Below, one piece after another: positions 1-18,800 of a DNA stretch of 64,000 nt. Each line of letters begins with the position of its first letter. Positions within the stretch are counted from its first letter, which is position 1. Location: the NCBI RefSeq assembly GCF_052324685.1, contig NC_135211.1, forward strand, positions 7,918,386-7,982,385. The letters are read 5' to 3'. The translations under genes and the position numbers were made by a program. The stretch is from Brachyhypopomus gauderio (taxonomy: Eukaryota > Chordata > Actinopteri > Gymnotiformes > Hypopomidae). The notes beneath the pieces are model-generated. The model was not told where the DNA came from and did not search any database. It saw nothing but the letters and a program-made list of their open reading frames with translations.

Positions 1-6
1 ACTCAG

Positions 7-1205
7 ATGTGATAGGCCTTTCTGGAACATTCTTTGTCAATGGCGTGATTGCACTGGCAGCTGTTGTTTTCATATACCTCCTGCTACCAGAGACCAAGGG
101 CAAATCTCTTCAGGATATTGACAATGAGCTCTGTGAAAGACGGTTAGTTGAGATTAGCATTTTTGAACATGCGATGTATAAAAAAAATAATAGTACAGCA
201 TTTCCTTTCAAAATATCTAATATACAGTACTGCACAAAAGTCTAGGCCACCATTACATTTGTCGCGAGCAATTGTATACTAACCATATAGTTATTTCTCT
301 CTATTAGAATACAACCAGAAAATACAGGAAACCTGTCTCATTATATATATATATATATATATATGCATACATACACACACACACAAAATTGTATACTAAC
401 CATATAGTTATTTCTCTCTATTAGAATACAACCGAAACCTGTCTCATTATATATATATACATTACATATATACATACATACATTCATACACACACACACA
501 CACACACACACACAACCAGTCAAACGTTTGGACTCATCTGACCAAATGCATTTTCTTAATATAAAAAAAGCATTTTAAACTAAGGGGTTATGCAAAATCT
601 TTTTTAGAAGACAAAAATAATTTGGGAAAGGTGTTCTTATATTTTAATTAATTGTCAACACAGATACCCTATTTTAAATGCACACCTGAGGGACTTTAGT
701 TCCTCTCTGCACTGTCCAAGTGCTCTGCATAAGTGAGTGTCATAATAATGGACGGGATATATATATATATATATATATGTATTTTGTATGCATCTGAATA
801 GTCTGAAAAATAATGATGTATGGTTATTATACCACATTATAACATCTAATTGTGGCCCAACACTTTCGCACATTACTGCATATATAAAACCCACCGCTGT
901 TGATATATAAAAAACACCTCTACTATTGTCACATCAATAAGAGAAAACCCATGTTGGATCAGTGAATACATGTAAGACAACAAAGTTACCACTAGAGGGA
1001 GAAATTGTCATGTTTGGATAAAATATGTTGTCTCCTGTATTGCAGATTGCATATTAAATATCAGAGGTACAAAAATACATTACATTTATTACATTACATT
1101 TTTTTTTCTAGATTTCCTTATAGAGAAGAATTGTGCAGCATGTTCCAGAGAAGACATTTCTCAGCAGGATATCAAAGAGTCTCTTTGAGAAATTCATCAA
1201 TGTGA
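7..1205 (+). CDS. slc2a10: SLC2A10-like facilitative sugar transporter, last two coding exons (gene enters from the left)
   Basis: Exons are 7-142 and 1112-1205; the rest of the gene lies outside the window. The first exon encodes the final membrane helix (a hydrophobic run ending IYLLLPETKG) and the major-facilitator sugar-transporter signature PETKGKSLQDID. The exon ends within an Arg codon at a GT donor. It joins in phase to the second exon after a TTTTTTTTCTAG acceptor, giving a short Ser/Arg-rich cytoplasmic tail ending in NSSM. The family moves hexoses across membranes. The PETKG-SL--ID pattern followed by RRF at the exon junction fits GLUT10 better than GLUT12, and the neighbouring genes are also human chromosome 20 orthologs. 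The tail is diverged from the mammalian one. The gene is convergent with csnk2a1. Confidence 0.75.
268..524. repeat. Tandemly duplicated segment with (TA)n and (CA)n microsatellites in the slc2a10 intron
   Basis: A roughly 80-bp segment that begins ATTGTATACTAACC and ends CCTGTCTCATTATATA occurs twice (about 271-350 and 388-455). The second copy has lost an internal stretch of about 12 bp. The copies are separated by (TA)n and (CA)n tracts and followed by another (CA)n tract near 488-514. It is intronic. Confidence 0.7.
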
Positions 1206-2743
1206 CATTTAAAAACATCACTGTGGCAAACTAGTCATTAGAAAATACCTGATTGTTTTTACAGCAATAGCAATCATTTTACTATGATGTATATTCGATG
1301 TATAAATAGTATTAGACTTCTGAATTTGAGTTCTAGATGCCATGCACTCATTGTTTAAATGTATGGAAGGTCCTTCCAACCTAAAGCTAAATGTTACCAA
1401 ACTAAATAGTTAGTATGAGGAATCCAGTGCAATAATTTAAGGACGGACTACTTTAGACATGTTGAACCCTTTTCTGGATTTACAACCTATACAAAATATT
1501 TAGTTGTTTTGTATACAACCTATACAAAATATTTAAATGAACTTCATTAGCCAGGTAGTACCAGATGATGATCTGCATCTAAGCATCAAATTATAGCACA
1601 AATGCTCAATTTACATCTGAACCCTAAATATTCAAAATATCCATCCTATCCATGATTTTTGCATTCAAACCTTATTAGCATTCAATAACCTTGGTAGGAT
1701 ATGTGCGTGCTGATCACATCTGACATGATGTGTTGTTTATATGCATCAGGGAGATTCAGGCAGTGTTACGAATGGAAAAACAAATTCCTCTTCAAAATAA
1801 TTAAATATTCAGAAGGACACATTGAGAAATTTACACATGCGATAAATAAAACACGTTTATTTACACAAATATCCTGAAATACTACTAATCTATTTTAGAA
1901 CATACACATATGTACAATGACGTTTGAGAGTGAAATTCTAATTTTCAGGTCTTGTGTATTTCTATTAGGCTATTCATAATAGAGATGTACATTGGTATTG
2001 GAATAAACAAATATCCATTATCCATATTCTCTATTCCAATTCCAAAAATATTCAGCTTTCATAAATCTGCATATGATGCTGCACCATTAAGTATGGAGGG
2101 TTAAAATAAGTCACATGGAGCGTACTTCTAATGTCAACAAAAAAAGTCACAATATGACAAGGCAAGATAAAGACACCCCCCACCCCCTAGATTGCATCAG
2201 ATACTGCTCGATATTCACCAGAGGCATGCGTGGTCTCTTAAGATGAACACAATGCAACAGAGGCAGCTCCCAGGCCGCAGTCTTACCCCTCTTTTCTGGT
2301 TCAGCCTTCCAGCCTTCCAAACTTCACTAAGGTTTTCAGAATACTGACTGCTGTGGGAAATCCAGTGGTGATGGGTTAGAGGCACGTCACCCCCACCCCC
2401 AACTATGAAGCCTACATATGCAGCCTTGAGCAGCAGTCATGCAGGAGTTCCTCAATGCAAGGCACCGTGCAGAAGCCTGAATGGCTGCTTCGTGGCTTAG
2501 CAGTGGGACAGAGACCCTTCTTGCCCAATGAGAATGCAGCCAGTTCCCTAGGCCTCCCAACTATGGATACGAAGAATCACTTCACTGGTAAGCAGCACTT
2601 GTACTGTGTGGCGATCCATAGGTGCATCTGTAAGCACAATACTCAAACTGACAATTGTGGAAAGAGTACCGACAAAACTACCCAGTATATAATGCGGTGG
2701 CTTCAAAGCATAACTGAAGAGAACTACACTCATCCAAGGGTCG

Positions 2744-2774
2744 TCTTATCTTGATGACCAACATCAAGATAAGA
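2744..2774. repeat. Perfect 13-bp inverted repeat with 5-nt loop
   Basis: TCTTATCTTGATG at 2744-2756 is followed after a 5-base loop by its exact reverse complement at 2762-2774. It could be a hairpin in a 3' UTR or the scar of a small element. No U-tract follows, and eukaryotic Pol II does not use such terminators. Confidence 0.7.
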
Positions 2775-3126
2775 TGCACTAACCTATGCAAAAGTGAAAT
2801 TAAATACACAGTGAAAGAAAACAGCATATATCTATAATTGTACTAAAAGTGGTGGAGTAAAAAAATTATAGGGGGGGGGCAAAAACTGTTCAACTGAAAT
2901 AATCAGTTACTTTCCACCACTTGTCAGTAGAGATAAGAAAATACTTTTGTGCTCACTGAATATTTTCTCCCATTTTGCTCTAAAATCACCTGAAATACAT
3001 AAAATATTATGAATGAGAATGTTTATTTACAGTTAACCATTTTTATTCTTGGAGTCAGATTGAGACACTAAAGCAGCCATATGCAAAAAATATATATATA
3101 TTTGTATATAGCTGGGTTGTTCTTGG

Positions 3127-3164
3127 TATGTATGTATGTATGTATGTATGTATGTATGTATGTA
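3127..3164. repeat. (TATG)n microsatellite
   Basis: About nine consecutive TATG units in the intergenic region. Confidence 0.9.
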
Positions 3165-3831
3165 TCTGAATACTGTTCACAAAAATGTGGAAGCTTGAAA
3201 TGCAAAATAATTTTACATACACATCCTTAATTTATGCATAAACATTTTGATATGACACTACAGATCATGGCATAACTGGCATTCCTGAATACTCAGATAA
3301 AAAAGTGAACATCTTAGGGATTCAGTGTGGATCAACTATGCTGAAGTATAATTAGTAGTACTTTCTTTCTTTTGAAGTTTAACATTAGACACAAATAGTG
3401 CAGTGCATGTAAAGGTGAATCTTGTGTGCCAGACAGTTTACACCCTACGACAATACACTACCAATGAATTCTTATACTTGCGATATCTTTAATACTACAT
3501 GAGCCATAACGTTCTAGAACAATGTTTCTCGACCCAGTTCTGTTGGCCCATAAGCAGGGCAACAATTTTGCTCTTTTTTGCTCTAAACCAAGCCCTTAAG
3601 AACACTGAATACCTGCTATACCCAACACCACCTATAGGTGTACTAGGAGCAATGTTAAAGCAAAAACATAGACTACGGTGAGAAACCCTTCTAGAATAAT
3701 AATAATAATTCTTCAGTGGTTTTCAATTTACGGAGACCTTCACCAGTACAGAAGCTCAGAATCTACCACAAAAAAATCTGAACCACAACCAAGCAAAATT
3801 TCAAAACTATAAATATAATTGTTTAAAGAAA

Positions 3832-3867
<36 letters not shown>

Positions 3868-4683
3868 ACTCACAGATTCACCTTTCCAGCACTCCAAATG
3901 AGAAGGATGTTCTGATGGCAGCATCAAAATGTATTTGTTTTACACTTAAAATACTGCTCCATAAGGTCATGAGTACAAATTGAGTGTTGTAACAACAAAA
4001 ACTGCAGCGATACAGCACCAGTACTTTTAAAACTCTATGGCCACAGTTGTTAAAAGGTGGTTTGAATTTCACACTAAAGTGGAGCGTGAATGCTGACCTA
4101 GGATCAGTGTCTGTCCTTGTCTTGCCTAATGAATATAATTATAACTATTGAAGGGAGCCAATCCTAAATCAGCACTTGTACTCAAGAGACAGTTTATTCT
4201 TGTGGGCCCAGGTCACATTATTAGTGTGCTCCTCTGTTTGGTCCACAGCGTTCCATCCCTTTTAAAAGTAAAATCTAAGCTTGTTCATGTTTTGTGGTCT
4301 GTAGATCAGGGTGGGAAAATGTGCTTAACATCATTGTCACTCATGCGTATCTAACGCTTTTTGAACAACGAGCAAACTCACACTTGCACTCCAGAACTCA
4401 CCTGCCACAAGAACTGAATACCTGTCGGCAACACACGCACGCTCACAGACACTATCACACAAAGTAGTCCATACAGTCCATGTTTTCAGGTAAACTGATC
4501 AACAAGTAAAGAGTTTAAGTTGAGGTGAAGATCAGGGGAGCCAGGGTGGTGTGGGGGTTGTTGTCACGGAGGCTTCCCACAGGCTGAACCGAGAAGTGGC
4601 AGGTGTGCCCTGGCAAACTGGCAAGTACCTCATCACCTGAAGGCAGGGGCCATGGTGAGTAGAGGAAGCAGGCACGAGCGGTG

Positions 4684-10142
<5,459 letters not shown>

Positions 10143-11079
10143 TCACCACGAAGAGGAAACAATGCAGAATGCCGGCAGTGGGCCACAGATGGTGGTGGTG
10201 CCTCTAAACAGCTGTAGGAATGGAAATAGCAGTTCTACTCAGTTTACTGTTAACAGTGCTCTGAAGAAACAAAGGGAAACCACATAAATCTCAAGCCTTT
10301 ATGGGACACTGGATGTAGAAGGATTTTTTTAACACTGCTGCAGATAGAAAGCTATAAGATTACATATTTAAGACTTGCTTTATTTAATCAATTACATATA
10401 AGCTTTAGAAATCATATACGTAATAATGAGCATCAAATGTGGTAAAACTAGTAATTCCTAAACTGCCTTTTCAAACGTCTTAATGCTAACCATACACTAA
10501 AAGACTCTTAAAAGTCTAAGGTCTGACAATCTCTCACATCTAAAGTATCATTAATTACTGTGATTTTGCAAAGATTGGGAATCTTGTAGTATCATAATTT
10601 GCAAGACTGGTACTAGATTCATTTTAGGGATTATTTCCCTAATTTCCATGCTACGGTTGGAATTTTACGACAAAAGAAACTGTTGAACAATAGAGCAAAA
10701 ACAGGAACAGCTTTTGGCCACAACTGCCCTTGTGTGTGTGCCACGATTTGTTCAGACCTCCCTAGAGTCTACTTCATGTCTTATATCTCATCTCTGCATC
10801 AGAGATGTTCCTGCACCCGATTTAATGCTTCTTATTTGGTACTGGAGAGCTCACCGATTGGTACTTCACTATGTCAATGTCACAATGTGCATAAGCCAAG
10901 ACTAGAAACTCTTTACAATATTAAACATTGTTTTTTTTTTTTTGGAACATCAAAACAAGAAGGCAGGTATCCTAACCACCTTACACCAAACAATCCAGAT
11001 GATGGGAGCATCCATAACTCCAGTATATGATACGTATTATCCTCATAAAATAATTTTTAAACTTAAGAGCGAGCCTTTC

Positions 11080-11875
11080 TTGTTGGCCAAGAAAGCACAA
11101 ACACGCCTATACTTCCTACGCAAACTGAGGAGTGCACAAGTCCCGCCCCCCATCATGTCCTCATTCTACAGGGGTACAATTGAGAGCGTACTTACTGGCT
11201 GCATCTCTGCTTGGTTGGGAGGCTGCAGTGCGTCCTGCCGGAAAACACTACAAAGCATTGTAAATACTGCCAGTAAGATCATCGGTACCCCTCAGCCCTC
11301 CATCAGAGACATCTACCACTCCCGCCTCACCTGTAGAGCCATCAGCATCGCTGGAGACCCCTCCCACCCCTTGCACTCATCCTTCAGTCTTTTGCCCTCA
11401 GGGAAACGGTACCGAAGCCTTCGGGCCCGCAACACAAGACTGCTGAACAGCTTCGTCCATCAGGCTGTCAGGAAGCTGAACTCTATCCACCATCTACCTC
11501 ATACTCTGAACTTTAATGCAATAAACAGACTGGCTCTACACATATCCACATAAGAACCTTTTTGCACACCAGAACTCTACCTCAATCATGCTGCTACTGA
11601 CTAAATTGCACTACCACTATTCCCATCCCTTATAATAATACTTGCACTACTGCTATTTTGCACAGTGAACACTGTAGTACCTCAGCACTACTATTACTGT
11701 TACTATTATCATCTTTATTTATGAATACTATTTACTTTACTTTTTATTCTTTAAATTAAATGTTGTGTGTTACGTGTTAAGTGTTAGGTGAGAGAGAAAC
11801 AGTATCTCGATTATATTGTGTGTCATGGACATGCAGTGTAATTGACAAATAAACCTCCTTGAATCCTTGAATTTT
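11080..11875 (+). mobile_element. 5'-truncated non-LTR retrotransposon (L2/CR1-like LINE) 3' end
   Basis: The reading frame ending at 11551 encodes the C-terminal part of a LINE reverse transcriptase ORF: motifs RLYFLRKLRS, FYRGTIESVLTGC and a TRLLNSF segment typical of fish L2-type elements. A 3' UTR with AATAAA follows and ends in short repeats (CCTTGAAT twice). The reverse transcriptase core is missing, as expected for 5' truncation. Clade assignment is from memory. Confidence 0.75.
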
Positions 11876-12899
11876 GTCTTCATTTCTAATTTCCGTCTGG
11901 ATTATATGCCCATTATCCAGTGTGTTTGGTAATATTCATTTAACATAACAGGATCATCTATAAAAATGCATCAAAAAGCCTACAGATATCTGATCTTAAG
12001 GCTGTTAAGTCAATCCAAACCTTAAAAACCTCAAATCTCTACACCACACACAATGTATGCACACCCACCCTTGACTGATCCAGCTAAGGAAAACCTAGAA
12101 GAAATGACTTGCTATATTATGTCTCAAACTGCAAAACCAAAATCTTGTATGCAGTCATCCTTTAAGTAACCCAACACCCCATGGTCCATTTGCTATGTAG
12201 TATCTTATAAAACGAAGTTCTTCCTGAATTTAACTGAACAACATTTAAACTGGTTCCACAACAGCAAATAATAAGTTTAGCATTACGAACTGGTAAGTAT
12301 TCTACCCATTGTGGTATATACAAGAACTTTACTATGATGTTGCAGTACCAGCATTTGAATGACACGCTTCCAACCAGTAAGATAGGCTTATAGAATCTGT
12401 TATTTAACCTTTAAAATCGACAGTATTTGATAGGAATGATTAGAGGATTCTGGTCATGGATGGTTAAAGTTACCACGTGACAAATCTTAAGTAAAATAAA
12501 TTAATTTCTTGTAGCCAAATTATTTTATCCATCACGCTCATGCTATGACTTGAGGACAATATCGGTCATTGTAACATTTCACATGTGCCCTGCGTGCCAA
12601 TGTGAAGTCAAAGGGTCAGAATCCGATTTAAATAATTTCGGCTGTATCGACGTTGTCTACCTTATACACAGGTATATATGTGTATATGAACAATTTAACG
12701 TGTGTTACATGTGGATGGCTCAGAATTAGCTGTAGTCTACATTTTGGTCAAATCAGAACAAACTAGTGCATTACACCATGCCTCTACAAATATGTTCAAG
12801 ACATTCAGTAAATAGCTAACTAGCCATTTTTAAAAGAAAATCGTGTTCCTGTATATTCCAAACTATCAGAGCAGCTAGCTATATGTTGGCCAAGTACGG

Positions 12900-13850
12900 T
12901 ACACGAAAAATAAAATGAAATAAAAACATAAGCATAGGAAATATTGGTAGGTTAGGCCATGCAAAACGGCAACTTAGTCCGCTAACCCAGCTAACGCTAG
13001 CTGACTATCTAAACGTCGCAATCCGAGTAGCATGTTATGCCAAAATATACCAAGCTAACTTATTATGTTTGAAGCTACATGTCTTACAACCCCGTTTCAG
13101 ATTTCTGTAATAATTTGTACGAAAGTCACGGGCAGCCTCAAGAGTGCTGTGGGCTCTGCCAACACCAGCATGCTAAGTGCTAAGCTAGCTAGCAGTTTTG
13201 TGGAGAAGTTAGCCGGCGTCTTGTTGCTAGATATGGGAGACCGATTAAAATCCTGGCCGACATTGTTTAACTGTTTTAACCGTTTTAAACCAGAGTGCAG
13301 CGTATGTTGTCTAAATGTCTGGCTGGTTTATTAGCTAGCGAGCTATTACATAAATGGATTGTACAGCAGCTATATAGTTCGCTAGTCAAAGCTAGACTAT
13401 TGGCTGTGGGTACTCGCGTTAGTTAATTAACATCACCTAAGTTACCTAGCGAATACTGAAAGAAAATCACTTGTTGACTGTTTAAAACGGCAATTACATG
13501 GTAACACCGTTTCCCATCCATGCTATGCAGACGCCGATGAATTGCCAAGTAACGTGTTCTGCATTCACAGATATCTAGATGTTAGATTGCAAGCCAACAA
13601 CCTCTGGCTTGGCTTAGTTTAGCTAGCCGCGCTACTTCACCGACGCTGTCCAACTCTGCCTCTTATAGCTCGGGAGCTAGTTAGTTAGCCAGATAGCTTA
13701 GCAGTAGTGCTGTCTCCTCTTTAAGTTTCTTCGAAGACGCCGAATTAACTATCGATAGCCTTGTTGTGTTTAGAAATGCTTTTACCTTTTTGGTTAAACT
13801 GGCTGTTGGGAAATATTCTTCGCAGGCGTAGCGTCAGTTTCGTTCTTTTC
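12900..13850 (-). promoter_or_regulatory. Probable csnk2a1 promoter and first non-coding exon zone
   Basis: This stretch has more CpG than its surroundings and contains many GCTAGC and CTAGCTAGC motifs. It lies upstream of the csnk2a1 start codon exon, which must be preceded by a spliced leader if it resembles the mammalian gene. No TATA box or exact start site can be assigned. Confidence 0.35.
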
Positions 13851-15579
13851 TAATGTATGATAACGAGTATTTTGCTGTCTCAGAGACAATATGGCACACT
13901 GAGCAGTCTGTGCTCAGCTGATGAGATTCTGTACGTAGAGTGCAAAATTGTACAAGGTAAAGTCTGCGCATGTGCGGGAAATAAAAACGTCGAACTGCAC
14001 GTCTTCACGTTTGATTCAAACACAATTCTTCACTTTAGTCTTTTTAAAATGCAATTCCCATAAAATGTTTCGACTTGAAGCATGTTTTATTATCACTATC
14101 ACTGTACAGTTAGACATGTACACAAGCATTAAAATCCCTACATTTAATTGGTATCTGCATTGAATATGGAGCATATAGCCAAAGTACTGCTGTATTAACG
14201 CGTGATAGAACCTGCTGCGCTCCACCGTAAGCCTGTTCGCTTCTTAAAGACGTGAGACCTTCAGCATTTAGTCACTCATTAAGCAATAATTGGGAAACAC
14301 CATAATTCAAATGTTAATGAACTAGAATCTTTGTTCTTTTGCTGTTCACGTGTGGGGCATGCTGTTACTGTTTTCAAAAACTACATCTTATATGAATCAA
14401 ACAAGACTTGTGATGAAATTTGAATATCAATGAGACGCACTTTTTGAAAGTCTTATCTATAGGCCTGGCAACTGCAAACTGATGTAATGGGAAGGGCTGA
14501 GTACTAGTATATATATATATATATATCAGATTTTACAATAACTTGCTAAAACAAAGTAAAATACCCAAAATGTGCAGTATAAGGAACACTGCAAGTTTTA
14601 GTCATAACAAGAGCAGTTACCACTGAAAGAAGTCATAAAACGTTGCACAAATATCACACAAAAAGCTTTTTCTTATGCAATTCTAATGCTGGAATCCCTT
14701 CCTACGACTGTCAAAGAAAAGTAAACGAGAGAAGACAACTAATAAACCTGCTTGAACAGTCCAGTTAATCTCAAAAGTACAATATACTGATTTTGATAGT
14801 CAGCAAAAATAGCAAATGATACAGATGATGTATTTCATAAAGAAGCTTCTGTGTTCCTGTTTAACAACTGTAACTAAATATAACTAGCAAACTAATCTCA
14901 ATCAAAAATGAGAATACTGCAAAGAGTTACTAAATGTCTGGCCCCCATCCTTTCAAACATGACCATTACTATATGAGCATAAACGCAAACATTTCAAAAT
15001 TGAATGGCTTTGAATACAACAAATAAAGGTCTGTGACCAACTCCAATTAGACACAGAGAGCCTTTCTGGACATGTCAATACTTTTGACTTTGATGATGGT
15101 TCTGAAGGAAAACATTAAATCAGAATAAGCAGCGGCAACATACAGTACACCCAACGTATTCCCTAATTTTTTAATTGGAAGTGAGAGTTGGTGGCACTGA
15201 TCATTTGAATAACAGCACACAGAGACTTACACTTAAGATCATTTATGTTATTTTTACAATCTGCATGTATAACAAATAAAGACTTAAAAAAGAAGCTTAG
15301 TAAGATGTACAGTATTTTGTATCGTAATGTCTGGTCTGCATGGTGGCCTGGGCACACCGGTGCATCCACACTTTCTGTGCAATGGGAGCTTCCGGCCTTG
15401 GAGTGCTCATTGGCTGCTGCAGTGAAGGGGGAGGGACATGGCGTTTAAGAGAAAGGGCTGATAAGGACTTGAAAAGTCTTGAAAAAGAACAGGAATATTC
15501 TGCAAATGTATGTGTGCGGATGTATATTTTGGATGGAGAATTTAGAGGTGAGAGGGAGATGAAGGAGTGGCCTCTGCAC

Positions 15580-18500
15580 TCAGTTGCTGTAGATCTGTCC
15601 CTCGGGAGGCTGGGGCAGCTTCATGTTCTCCTTGCACATCATGAGTCGCCGGAGCTCCTGCAGGACCACGCGGATGCTGTAGGAATTCTGCCACTTGGCC
15701 AGGGAGGACACCGCCCGCATGTCAACCTGAGAGAATCCAAGAGTAACCAGGAGTGAGTGTTGTTCTGAGTGATAACAATGAAGACACCTCAAACTATATT
15801 AAGTGATTACTGTGAAACAAGTCATAATGTTTTAAATATATTGCGTCTACAGTGAAGGGAATGTTCTGCAGGACCACACCCTCCATTAACATGTCACCAC
15901 TGGACATTGAATGATTTGCTCAGTATGAAAGCAATGTCATGCATCATTATCCTCTCCAATACATTTGAGGCCAACCAAAAGCAAAATGGGAGATTCATGG
16001 GGTAATTCAAACTGGTCTATGAGATGGTACCTTCTATATTCATTAACAAAACATGGAATAGCATAAACAAATTTCCAAATCTCTACCAGACATGACTGAA
16101 CAAAAACATTTTTCCACAAGACATCCTATCTCTTTTCAGTGAAGTCCCAACTTGAGCAGATATCTATGCATTGTGATAAGAGATAAAAATTGACTATTGC
16201 ATGTCTCATTACATACAAAGTCTCATGTTTCAAATGTGAAAGTGAATGCCATAGTTGGGCTTCTGATATTAAAAGGTGCATATCACTGTAGAGCCTGCCA
16301 TGTCTGTAGGGTTGAAACTTAAAAGAAAATTACAATGTTTTGCAGAACACATTTACTTCAGTTTTAACACAATGTATCTTGTATAGATGTCCACAGAGAA
16401 GTAGATGGCAAAAAAGTACAGCAAGAACAAAAAAGGGGGTTTTATAAACTGCTTGATGTTTTAATATTGATGCAATACTTACCACACCATTTGAGTTATG
16501 CACACCATTCAAGTTGATCTTGGTCACAAATCGGACAAAAGGAGGAGTCTCTGGGTACCTGGGACCACATTCCACCCTCAGGCTGTACATCCTGTTCTCA
16601 TAGATTGTCTGGATATGTATGCAAAATAAGGTTAATGAAATTTAAGTGAAAAGAAAACTCAAATGTCCTTTGAAAATAAAACACGGCAGACAGAATAATA
16701 GTGGACATCTTCACCCACACTTAAAATTAGACATTATAAAGCTCTTAAATATGGTTAAAAAGTTCAAGTCATAAATCCATAGGTATTGGCTTAATTCTAT
16801 TATATTTAGATGTGAACATTTGTTAGCTGAAATGAAATATTTCAGCAGTTACAATTTCATGAAAGAGTGTCATCTTGCAGCCTTATGGACAATCAGCTTA
16901 GTGTTTTATGATTCTCGAGACAATCCTCAAAACTCTTATTTAAAAAAAAAAAAAAAAAAACCGAGGGTCAAAGTGCTGATTCAGGGTACTGCCAACAGTC
17001 ACAACTGGCATGTGGACTGTTACATGATACAGTGGAATGCTTTGCATTCTCCTTCCAGGGTGCCAGTGTGCGTGCGTGTGTGTGTGTGTGTGTGGGGGGG
17101 GGGGGGGGCTTCAGAAAAAGGCCTTACTTGTCTATCCAGACTGGTAGCACTGTAAATTATACAGATAACCAATGAAATTGACATGTTGTAGTCAGACAGA
17201 TGGAGGGAAATGAATAAAATGATCCTCAAGAAAAAATATATATATTTGAGACAATTTTACAAATGAAAGTAAATGTCCTAATATCACAGCAATCTGCAAT
17301 GTTATCTCAAGGTCTAAAAGGAAGCAAGAAAGGAAGATTATTGGCAGGGAACCAGTAAAACTCACCCTTGGAGGTCCAATTATCATGCCTCTCCAACGTG
17401 TGAGCGTCATGTCCTCATCGTCTTCTAGACCCCAACTCACTGTTCCATCACCAACACCTTTCTGGCCCTCCTCCAGCTCTTCCAACAGCCGGAAGTTGCG
17501 AGGGACTTTGACGCCTAAAACAAATGCATTACAACCGATTGTGAAATGCACAAATGACAATTCAAATGATCCGCATACCTTTCTAATGACAAAGACAACT
17601 GACTGTGAAACTGCAAATCTTTGGAGCTTCTGACGGTAGATGTAAAGGAAATACGACATTTATTATGTGGTCACAGTTCCTCTGATTGGTACAATTTGTA
17701 TCCATTACTAATTTTCCAATCTACTATGATACTTAAGTATTATGTGGTAAGTCAAGTGGCAACAGGTCACTAAGATTTCCCCGCATTCGCTTAAGAGATT
17801 TTCCAGATAACTGCTGCAATCCTGGCCAGTTGAATTAATAGGATATAACAATACGTAGATGAACTACGGGTGAAAATGAGCTGCACGACTCTGCACCATG
17901 GATTGCATATTGAGAGATTTATTTTTTTATTTTACCATATTAGGCCAAAAACTGCCACGTTACTGTGATGCATTTCCGTCAGAAGTTGCAATTCTCAACT
18001 GCAGATTAGATTACACAGGTAGCCAGTAGCGCACACCCTGTCTACCGTTAGTAAGTAGCGTCAATCTAAACATACAAAACGGATAGCTACATAGCTAGCA
18101 TATGAATCTAGCTAGCTAGCGCTGCTTACTAGACAACCCGCTAAAGTTCAAAGTAACATTATCCTTTCGATTCAAAATGCATTTTATTACAACAAGTTGG
18201 TTTCGATTAGTCACATAATAGGAACAAAGTACGAGCAATTTACCCTGAATAATTAGTAGGAGCCCCCAAAGCTAACGGAAAGCATACATGCAGCTAGCTA
18301 GCTAGCGATATTGTTGTTTCCAAGAATGTCCCAGCTCGTCTTGCAGGTTGAGTCGGTGTCTCCGTATCATGACGCTGCAATTGAATAAGTTAGCTAGCGA
18401 GCTAGCACGTTAGCCAGTTGACCAGGGAGGCGCCAAGAAGGGAAATATAATGCTTACTTCACCTACAATCAATGGGCGTAGGTTTCAATCAAAGCGGTCG

Positions 18501-18792
18501 CAAAAGTTAGCTAACAAGAATAGTTTAGACTTGTTAACTAACTAGCTGCCTAGCTATTGCTAATAAACATACCCGGCAGAATAAGCTCAAGCTCAAAATG
18601 CTAGTTAGCTAACTAATATGAAACACCCACGATTCTGTGGAACTTGAAAGGGCATCTAGTCGCATCTTATAAAACGAGTTCATTAAATATGTGCATTGGA
18701 TGTCAGCGTTGTATTCAAAGATAAGGTTAAGCGAACATTACACGAGGGACAGATTTGGAAATTAATTTACCTGATCCGGCGGCCGCCGCCAT
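15580..18792 (-). CDS. ube2v1: Ubiquitin-conjugating enzyme E2 variant 1 (UEV1)
   Basis: Four coding exons on the minus strand: 18771-18792, 17366-17514, 16483-16608 and 15580-15726. They total 444 nt (147 aa, the human length). The first exon encodes MAAAAGS, followed by [11 protein letters not shown]. The UBC-fold signatures [13 protein letters not shown] and PQPPEG are present, and the protein ends in YSN. UEV proteins lack the catalytic cysteine of E2 enzymes. They pair with UBE2N (Ubc13) to build Lys63-linked ubiquitin chains in NF-kB and DNA-damage signalling. The N-terminal alanine extension and the -GQIYSN end identify V1 rather than V2. At LTRWRGMI this copy has Arg where the human protein has Thr. 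Confidence 0.95.
17066..17108. repeat. (GT)n followed by a run of 15 G
   Basis: An alternating GT tract runs directly into a homopolymeric G run in a ube2v1 intron. The length may be unreliable because of sequencing. Confidence 0.8.
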
Positions 18793-18800
18793 CTTGTCGT
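18055..18800 (-). promoter_or_regulatory. Probable ube2v1 promoter and 5' flank, rich in GCTAGC palindromes
   Basis: The start codon at 18790-18792 sits in a CpG-rich patch (GCGGCGGCCGCC). On its intronic side, repeated GCTAGC and CTAGCTAGC stretches occur (about 18105-18125, 18290-18307, 18390-18412). The same motif crowd occurs in the csnk2a1 5' region. The transcription start is not identified. Confidence 0.35.

Larger units (their letters stand above)
1206..4683. other. Intergenic region between the 3' ends of slc2a10 and csnk2a1
   Basis: No coding exon was recognised. The stretch presumably contains the 3' UTRs of the two convergent genes. It holds a perfect 13-bp hairpin (2744-2774), a (TATG)n tract (about 3127-3164), a poly-A run (3835-3865) and local direct repeats near 1480-1540. 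The ORFs here are short and match no family I recognise. Confidence 0.6.

Noticed and set aside
2455-2754. 99-codon plus-strand open frame
   Set aside because: No known motif; another frame overlaps it on the opposite strand; lies in an intergenic region between convergent genes.
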